Shown here piece after piece: positions 1-4,710 of a stretch of 5,360 nucleotides of DNA. The translations under genes and the position numbers were made by a program. The stretch is from positions 6,150-11,509 of the forward strand of contig DHYN01000070.1 in NCBI GenBank assembly GCA_002414125.1, in the 5' to 3' direction. Each line of letters opens with the position of its first letter. Within the stretch, counting starts at the first letter, position 1. Under the pieces are notes generated by a model that made no database searches, was not told the origin of the DNA, and was given only the letters and a program-made list of their open reading frames with translations. Source of the stretch: Ruminococcus sp. UBA5129. Lineage in GTDB: Bacteria > Bacillota > Clostridia > Oscillospirales > Ruminococcaceae.

Positions 1-71
1 CCTCTGTTTTAGAGGTCGCCTATAATCAATTTGGCGGAGGGAGCATAAATCAGAGACTCCCGATACTATAA
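1..71 (+). CDS. Possible C-terminal end of an upstream gene (partial)
   Basis: The third forward frame is open from the window edge and ends at TAA 69-71. It gives about 22 residues ending in INQRLPIL. I do not recognise the family and the stretch is too short for any functional call. The stop lies 42 bases before the -35 of the next promoter, which is a plausible distance for a gene end. Against it, the same bases contain three consecutive small inverted repeats, so this could instead be the 3' part of a structured RNA, and an open frame of this length can arise by chance. No convincing terminator follows; the A-run at 70-75 and T-run at 96-102 could pair only weakly. Confidence 0.3.
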   Translation, partial: SVLEVAYNQFGGGSINQRLPIL

Positions 72-113
72 AAAAGAAAATGCTGCTTTCGTGACTTTTT
101 TTGTCGAAATCGG

Positions 114-142
114 TTTACAATTTTCCATAAATGTGCTATAAT
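114..142 (+). promoter_or_regulatory. Sigma-A-type promoter of the protease gene
   Basis: TTTACA (114-119) and a perfect TATAAT (137-142) are separated by 17 bases. TG at 134-135 gives an extended -10. Transcription should begin near 149, leaving a 5' leader of about 25 bases before the ATG at 175. The promoter probably serves both the protease and the comEA-like gene, since no second promoter is visible between them. Confidence 0.85.
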
Positions 143-162
143 CGGAAGTGATAAAGACATAC

Positions 163-167
163 GGAGG
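163..167 (+). promoter_or_regulatory. Ribosome binding site fixing the protease start
   Basis: GGAGG lies 7 bases before ATG 175, an ideal spacing. It rules out the in-frame GTG at 148, which would have no ribosome binding site and would sit at the predicted transcription start. Confidence 0.9.
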
Positions 168-174
168 TAGGCTT

Positions 175-3100
175 ATGGAAAATATCAGAAAGCTTTCAGC
201 GGTCATCACCGCGATATTGACGGCGGCTTCTGCGATAACACTTCTCCCTCGGAACGTGTTTGCACAGGATCAATCGGGAGCTTCGTGCTCGTTTGAGCTC
301 CCCGCGATCGTAAATTACAACGGGGGTGACCCTGATCCCGATATGGATATTATGCTCGCACAGGACTTCTCGTTCATGACAACGGCTGTCGATCTGAGCG
401 GCAGAGCAGCCGAGCTCCCGACATATTACAGTATGCGTGATGAGGGTCTGTGTACAACTGTCAAGGATCAGAATCCGTTCGGAACATGCTGGACCTTTTC
501 CTCGGCAGCAAGTGCGGAGTCGAGCCTTCTTGAACGTATTCCCTCGATCGACATATCCGAGATGCACACGGCATTTTACGTCCACTATGGCGACAGCTCC
601 TATTACGTTCCGTCATCCGATCAGAGTCTTTCGCTTCTCGATTGGGGCGGAAACAGCTTTGTTGCGGCAAATTTGTGGGCGAACCGCCGTGGTGCGCTGA
701 GTGAAAAAACGCTCCCATACCTTGAGAGCAGTCTTTTCAACGATCTGAAATATACCGAACCGAATGACGGTGCAGCACGCAAATATAAGGATATGTCGGA
801 ATATCTCCTCAGAAATGCATACCTGTTCGATTACAATGACGCAGGCACGAATCGTTATGAGGTCAACGATCTTGTAAAGCAGTTCGTCTATGACGGCAGC
901 GCGGTCGATATATCCTACTGTACGGCAGGTCATGACTTTTATTCAAACTCGTGCTATTCCAATAATGGTACTGAGAAAGCCGACCATTCGGTAACAATAG
1001 TCGGTTGGGACGATAATTTCACCGCAAGCCCGTTCATCGGTCATAAGGGTGCATGGCTCATAAAGAATAGCTGGGGAACGAACTTCTGTGATGACGGATA
1101 TTTTTGGCTCTTTTACGATGACAGCTCGATATGCGAGTTTGCTGTGTTCGATATGACACTGAGCGAGGAGCTTATGCAGTGCTATTATCACGACTCGACA
1201 TTCCCTGTGCAGAGCTTATGTGCAGATGACAATGACATTATAAACAAGCCGTCCTACGGAGCTAATATTTTCCGTGCAGAGCGTACAGAGCAGATCGAGG
1301 CTGTATCGACTTATATATCAAAGCCGAATACAAAGTACGAGGTCACGGTCTACACCGACCTGAAGGATGCCAATGACCCGACATCGGGTACGCCGGCAGG
1401 AAAAAAGACGGTTGGAAGCTCCGAGCTTACAGGTTATATAACGATCGACCTTGAAAGCGATGTTGCAGTTGAAGCAGGAGAGCTTTTTTCGGTCGTGGTG
1501 AGCTATTACTGCGGCAGCAATAAATTTGTGATCCCCGTTGAGTCGTGCACATATCTTGAGGAAAAGGATTCGGGAATACTTTATCGCGAGATCGGAGGAT
1601 TTGTCTCGTACGATCAGATCGTTGAACTTACAGGAAGCGGTGAGAGCTTCTACAGCGAGGACGGTGCGTACTGGAGCGATCTTTCCGCTGAGGAATACGA
1701 GTATTCCGAGGATGAGAAGAACGCATTCCTGAAAAAGCTTGCCGACCACAGTAAAATGGATGATATGACATACGATGAGATCGTAAATAAATACAGTCAA
1801 TACGCCTTAAAGGTCAAGCCGGGAAATATTTCGATAAAAGCATTTTCAAATCCTGTCGATACGGTGGATTTTTCGCATGCATCGGGAAGTGTCGGACTTG
1901 ATGAAAGGGTCGGGCTCTCGGTCAGAGACGGACGTACTGTATATTATTCAATAAACGGCGGAGAGCTTTCCGAGTACACCGAGCCGATAGAGATCACAGA
2001 AGAATGTGAGATAAGTGCGACTGTTGACGGGGAGCATTTCACAACGCGTAAATATGAGCCTGCGTATGCGGAGTTTGTTTCGATAATGTTCAAGCTTCAA
2101 GAATACGGACCGACTCGCAGAAACTATCCGACTGCCGAAAGGATAGATGCTCATACATATGAGCTGAATGTCGAAGGATCTGTCGAGGGAATTCAGATCT
2201 ATCCTATCTCATCGGCTGAGATTCGGTTTGACGGTGAGCAGCTTGCGACAAATAAGCTTACCAACAGCATACCGCTCTCATTCGGCAAGAATGAATTCGT
2301 GTTCAGGCTCAGGGACGAGAACAAGCTCGAAAACGAGGTAACGCTTACTGTTACAAGGGGGTTCGGAGATTTTGATTATGAAAACGAGACTGTCATATTT
2401 AATGAGATAACATCATTGACAGCTCCCGACGGACATGTGTTTTCAGACGGAGAGAGCGTTTCGGATTATATCGGTCAGACCTTGACGGCAGTTGTGGACG
2501 GCAAGAAATATGAGCTTGAAGTACCGAGCAGAGCGGAGCTTCCCAAGCTTGAGACAGATACGATGAATGAGACTCTGAATTTTGTACCGAACGATATTGC
2601 CAAGAGACTCGAAGTAAAAACCTATGGCAGCAGCACCTATCAGTCTGCATTTCCGCGCTGTATTGACGGTGAACATATAACCTCTGGAATGGTTATGAAC
2701 AAGGCGGTAAGAGTTATCGCAGGCGAGACGATCTGGCTGAGAGTTGCAGCAGGGAATGGAGAATTCGCAAGTGAGCCTGTCAGATATTCGCTCGATGCGC
2801 CTAAGTCCGCGCCGAATGAACTGCCAAAGTACAATTATATAGGAGGAAAATACACGCTCGGGTACAGTGAAACTCTCGAGTACGGCAAGATCAATGAGCC
2901 TGTCACAGTTGATGATGCGAATCGGCTTGCAAAGGAATACGGGTACAGCTACGATACATTTGTACAGATAATGCTTCAGCGTTACGGCGCAGAAAATGAG
3001 GAAGAGCTGTTAAAGGCACTTGCGATAGAGTGGGACAGCGTTTTTGAGTATGAGACGGACAAGCTTTCAATTGCGGTAAGAAGCTATGGTGACAGCGAGA

Positions 3101-3363
3101 GCTTTGCTTCACAGATAAAATATCTTGAGCTTGAACCGATAAGAAGGGGTGATGTGAATTTTGACGGAGCAGTCGATGCCATAGATGCATCGCGAGTTCT
3201 TGCGCATTACGCAGCGGTTAGCACGAAGAAGCCGACTTCATTTACGGAAACGCAGAAAACAGCAGGAGACTACAATTATGACGGAGTGGCAGATGCTGTC
3301 GATGCATCGCTGATACTCAGCTATTATGCAAAGGTGTCTACGGGAGGAAAGCCGATAATCTGA
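175..3363 (+). CDS. Secreted papain-family (C1) cysteine protease with lectin-like domain and dockerin
   Basis: An exported cysteine endopeptidase of 1062 residues. Residues 1-30 are a signal peptide (basic MENIRK start, hydrophobic core, likely cleavage VFA|QD). The peptidase C1 domain spans about 70-330. It has oxyanion Gln99 (VKDQNPFG), nucleophile Cys105 (GTCWTFS), His271 (DHSVTIVGWDD) and Asn298 (KNSWG), so it should be active. Residues about 336-558 match the lectin-like domain that often follows C1 domains in clostridial proteins (IEAVSTYISKPNTKYEVTVYT, then NISIKAFS near its end). It carries an acidic insertion at about 505-550. Next come a chitobiase-C-terminal-like sandwich (about 568-625) and a cadherin-like sandwich (about 662-729), both weaker calls. 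Residues 730-990 are unassigned. The C-terminus is a dockerin with two calcium loops, Asp993/Asn995/Asp997/Asp1001/Asp1004 and Asp1032/Asn1034/Asp1036/Asp1040/Asp1043. It therefore probably attaches to a cohesin-bearing scaffoldin on or near the cell surface. Substrate is unknown. The start is set by GGAGG at 163-167. Confidence 0.9.
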   Translation: MENIRKLSAVITAILTAASAITLLPRNVFAQDQSGASCSFELPAIVNYNGGDPDPDMDIMLAQDFSFMTTAVDLSGRAAELPTYYSMRDEGLCTTVKDQNPFGTCWTFSSAASAESSLLERIPSIDISEMHTAFYVHYGDSSYYVPSSDQSLSLLDWGGNSFVAANLWANRRGALSEKTLPYLESSLFNDLKYTEPNDGAARKYKDMSEYLLRNAYLFDYNDAGTNRYEVNDLVKQFVYDGSAVDISYCTAGHDFYSNSCYSNNGTEKADHSVTIVGWDDNFTASPFIGHKGAWLIKNSWGTNFCDDGYFWLFYDDSSICEFAVFDMTLSEELMQCYYHDSTFPVQSLCADDNDIINKPSYGANIFRAERTEQIEAVSTYISKPNTKYEVTVYTDLKDANDPTSGTPAGKKTVGSSELTGYITIDLESDVAVEAGELFSVVVSYYCGSNKFVIPVESCTYLEEKDSGILYREIGGFVSYDQIVELTGSGESFYSEDGAYWSDLSAEEYEYSEDEKNAFLKKLADHSKMDDMTYDEIVNKYSQYALKVKPGNISIKAFSNPVDTVDFSHASGSVGLDERVGLSVRDGRTVYYSINGGELSEYTEPIEITEECEISATVDGEHFTTRKYEPAYAEFVSIMFKLQEYGPTRRNYPTAERIDAHTYELNVEGSVEGIQIYPISSAEIRFDGEQLATNKLTNSIPLSFGKNEFVFRLRDENKLENEVTLTVTRGFGDFDYENETVIFNEITSLTAPDGHVFSDGESVSDYIGQTLTAVVDGKKYELEVPSRAELPKLETDTMNETLNFVPNDIAKRLEVKTYGSSTYQSAFPRCIDGEHITSGMVMNKAVRVIAGETIWLRVAAGNGEFASEPVRYSLDAPKSAPNELPKYNYIGGKYTLGYSETLEYGKINEPVTVDDANRLAKEYGYSYDTFVQIMLQRYGAENEEELLKALAIEWDSVFEYETDKLSIAVRSYGDSESFASQIKYLELEPIRRGDVNFDGAVDAIDASRVLAHYAAVSTKKPTSFTETQKTAGDYNYDGVADAVDASLILSYYAKVSTGGKPII

Positions 3364-3370
3364 CGATCGG

Positions 3371-3375
3371 GGTGA
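3371..3375 (+). promoter_or_regulatory. Ribosome binding site deciding the comEA-like start
   Basis: GGTGA (within GGGGTGA, 3369-3375) lies 5 bases before ATG 3381. The in-frame GTG at 3372 is inside this site, so it cannot be the start that the site serves. Confidence 0.65.
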
Positions 3376-3380
3376 CAAAA

Positions 3381-4109
3381 ATGCATGACAAAAAGGGCTG
3401 TCTGGTAACGGCTGCAATACTGACAGCGACTTTCTGTGGAATTGTCTATGCGGCTGTCAGACACGATAGCAAAAAGGAGCGTATCAATATTCGATTCGAG
3501 CCTTTGACGAGCGAAACAGATGCGCCGCAGAATATGGAGAGTATGGCAGAGGAGAAAACTCGCGCCGAAAAGCCAACAGAAGCTGTAGTGAACGAACCTC
3601 TCATGGTCGATCTGAACACAGCGACAAAAGAGGAGCTGATGCTTCTTAATGGGATAGGCGAGGTTCTCGCAGACAGGATAATCGCCTATAGAAAGGTGCA
3701 GAGCTTTGGAAATGTTCATGAACTTACAAACGTTGACGGTATAGGCGAAAAAATGCTTGCCGAGCTGCTGCCTTATATATATGTTGACGCACCTGTATAT
3801 CCTGTGACCGAGCCGCCGACCGAGCTGCAAACTCCTGCTGCCGAGCCTGAGACAACGACAGAGCAGGAAATACCTACAGAGCCCGTTCCGACATTGAGTA
3901 TTGAGGATATTGCACCGTTGGATCTTAATACGGCAACAAAAGAAGAACTGATGCTGCTCCCTCATGTTGAAGAAGAGGAGGCAGAGGCAATATTGGCGCT
4001 AAGAGCGCTCATCGGCGGTTTCAGTAACATCAGAGAGCTGATACTTGTTGAAGAACTTGAACAAAATGAGGTCGTGGATATAATGAAATTTGTAACTGTT
4101 GGTGAATAG
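3381..4109 (+). CDS. ComEA-like membrane-anchored protein with two helix-hairpin-helix units
   Basis: A 242-residue protein of the ComEA type. ComEA binds double-stranded DNA at the outer face of the membrane during transformation. Residues about 7-27 form one hydrophobic segment with no lipobox, so it is probably an uncleaved N-terminal anchor. A charged linker follows to about 75. The first helix-hairpin-helix unit (about 77-135) is canonical: DLNTATKEELMLL, then NGIGEVLADRI, then VDGIGEKMLAEL, with both GIG hairpins intact. A Thr/Pro/Glu-rich linker (about 140-172) leads to a second unit (about 181-240). It begins with the identical 13 residues, but both GIG hairpins are replaced (HVE and EELE). 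The gene starts 17 bases after the protease stop and is probably co-transcribed with it. A competence role is known for the family, but no comEC or other competence gene is in the window, so a different role in surface DNA binding cannot be excluded. I withhold the symbol because the duplicated form is not standard ComEA. Confidence 0.8.
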   Translation: MHDKKGCLVTAAILTATFCGIVYAAVRHDSKKERINIRFEPLTSETDAPQNMESMAEEKTRAEKPTEAVVNEPLMVDLNTATKEELMLLNGIGEVLADRIIAYRKVQSFGNVHELTNVDGIGEKMLAELLPYIYVDAPVYPVTEPPTELQTPAAEPETTTEQEIPTEPVPTLSIEDIAPLDLNTATKEELMLLPHVEEEEAEAILALRALIGGFSNIRELILVEELEQNEVVDIMKFVTVGE

Positions 4110-4146
4110 CAATAAATATATTACCAACTATTTGGTAATTTTATTG
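4109..4146 (+). terminator. AT-rich hairpin, likely terminator of the protease/comEA-like unit
   Basis: An inner 8-bp stem, ATTACCAA (4120-4127) with TTGGTAAT (4132-4139) and a CTAT loop, is followed by TTTTATT (4139-4145), like a weak intrinsic terminator. An outer 8-bp stem, GCAATAAA (4109-4116) with TTTATTGC (4140-4147), continues it after a 3-base bulge (4117-4119). The outer stem begins on the last base of the comEA-like stop codon. The low GC content lowers confidence in efficient termination, and the hairpin might instead stabilise the mRNA 3' end. Confidence 0.5.
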
Positions 4147-4258
4147 CAAAGTGTTCTGTAACCAATTTGTAACTTTTAAAAAATCATCTTTAAAAAAATG
4201 TGGTATTTCACAAAAACGCAATGTTAAAAGTATACAGAATGTCCAAAGAAGATTAAGA
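4147..4258 (+). other. AT-rich intergenic spacer with no gene seen
   Basis: No frame here has a start with a ribosome binding site and a credible length. The stretch has A/T runs (near 4176-4198) and two GTAAC copies near 4157-4173. It could act as an upstream activating A/T-rich region for the promoter at 4273-4301, but nothing specific can be supported. Confidence 0.4.
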
Positions 4259-4274
4259 AATGATTCAAATCATT
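4259..4274. promoter_or_regulatory. 16-bp palindrome overlapping a -35 element (candidate operator)
   Basis: AATGATT (4259-4265), a CA spacer and AATCATT (4268-4274) form a perfect inverted repeat. Its last two bases are the first two of the -35 TTGACT. A protein bound here should block or modulate RNA polymerase. The half-sites faintly resemble Fur-family boxes, but the spacing differs from the usual Fur and PerR arrangement, so the regulator is unidentified. It does not match the catabolite-response consensus. Confidence 0.5.
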
Positions 4275-4301
4275 GACTTTGAGCGGAAAATAGAGTATAT
4301 T
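4273..4301 (+). promoter_or_regulatory. Sigma-A-type promoter of the leader RNA / transporter unit
   Basis: TTGACT (4273-4278) and TATATT (4296-4301) are separated by 17 bases, each one base from consensus. Transcription should start near 4308, which gives a leader of about 400 bases before ATG 4711. This is the best promoter in the intergenic region. Confidence 0.75.
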
Positions 4302-4307
4302 TGTATT

Positions 4308-4664
4308 ACGAAAGAAAGCACAGTATGTCCATGAGAGTATCAACACATTGCCGGGACTAAGGCGTGTGCATGACTACCGTTTGACAGATCTGACAGACTA
4401 ATGACGGGCTTGAAGCGAAGTCGAGGAGCGTCCGATACGGGTACATCCGGTCGGAATCGTGAAGCGGCAGAAAAGACAGCTTCGGACGAGGTCTGAAAGT
4501 GAAATGCACTTTCTGAAAAATTAAGATTACACAGATCGAAAGGTCTTTTGTAATATATCCGGAGGGAGAGTTCTGCAAGCAGAAGAACAGCGATTGTCAC
4601 AGAGCACATTCGGTGAAAAAGCTGAGATGATGCAAGCGGTAAGTTCCCGAATACAATCCATGCT
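4308..4664 (+). ncRNA. Long structured leader or stand-alone RNA, family not recognised
   Basis: About 355 bases between a good promoter and the transporter gene have no credible reading frame but many possible helices. A 5' domain pairs GTA/GTC/ATG (4323-4333, two single-base bulges) with CATGACTAC (4369-4377), enclosing CACA/TGTG and GCC/GGC (4344-4368). TCCGA/TCGGA pairs at 4431-4455, and GAAGC/GCTTC at 4461-4483. GAAAGTG/CACTTTC pairs at 4495-4513. ATTACA/TGTAAT encloses AGATC-GAAA-GGTCT (4526-4554), a GNRA-type tetraloop hairpin. TTCTG/CAGAA pairs at 4571-4584. The 3' domain nests ATTCGG-t-GAA/TTCCCGAAT (4608-4652) inside GATTGT/ACAATC (4592-4658), extended by AGC/GCT. I see no T-box sequence, B12 box, tmRNA tail, RNase P core or SRP loop. 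It may be a cis-regulatory leader of the transporter gene or an independent RNA. Pairings were found by eye, with no energy or covariation test; the ends are estimates. Confidence 0.5.
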
Positions 4665-4686
4665 ATTATAATTTTATATTATAATA
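4664..4686. repeat. AT-only inverted repeat of two ATTATAAT palindromes
   Basis: ATTATAAT occurs at 4665-4672 and again at 4678-4685. Each copy is its own reverse complement. Together with flanking T4664 and A4686 they form a 9-bp inverted repeat with a 5-base loop, ending 9 bases before the AAGGAGG site. Each copy contains TATAAT (4667-4672 and 4680-4685), so the repeat could be a secondary -10 region, though no matching -35 is visible. It could also be a regulator site or an unstructured AU-rich ribosome landing stretch. Confidence 0.4.
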
Positions 4687-4695
4687 TACATATTT

Positions 4696-4702
4696 AAGGA
4701 GG
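4696..4702 (+). promoter_or_regulatory. Perfect ribosome binding site of the transporter gene
   Basis: AAGGAGG lies 8 bases before ATG 4711, a full match to the 16S rRNA tail at good spacing. I find no CCTCC or CCTT stretch in the leader that could sequester it, so direct occlusion of this site is not evident. Confidence 0.9.
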
Positions 4703-4710
4703 AAATTCTA

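Noticed and set aside
21..26. TATAAT at 21-26 as a promoter -10
   Set aside because: The matching -35 would fall at or beyond the window edge, and no start codon follows the GGAGGG at 36-41 at suitable spacing.
148..174. GTG at 148 as the start of the protease
   Set aside because: It would lie at the predicted transcription start with no ribosome binding site, whereas ATG 175 has GGAGG at 7 bases and begins a proper signal peptide.
3372..3380. GTG at 3372 as the start of the comEA-like gene
   Set aside because: The GTG is part of the GGGGTGA ribosome binding site that serves ATG 3381.
4331..4360. A 9-codon frame (M-R-V-S-T-H-C-R-D) in the leader as a regulatory leader peptide
   Set aside because: No ribosome binding site precedes it and it overlaps the 5' helix. 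A run of regulatory codons is not present.
4415..4440. GAGGAGCGTCCG resembling the GAGGAAAGTCCG core of RNase P RNA
   Set aside because: The other conserved RNase P parts, including the 3' partner strand with ACAGAA, are missing.
4401..4496. A 31-codon ATG frame in the leader
   Set aside because: No ribosome binding site, low-complexity composition with no family resemblance, and it lies across the predicted hairpins.
4340..4609. An 89-residue reverse-strand frame across the leader
   Set aside because: No ribosome binding site or promoter is seen for it on the reverse strand, and the forward-strand structure explains the region better. It is most likely a chance frame in a moderately GC-rich RNA region.
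4618..4640. CTGAGATGA resembling the hammerhead ribozyme core
   Set aside because: The core needs CUGAUGA and a paired GAAA element; the sequence has extra bases and no three-way junction.
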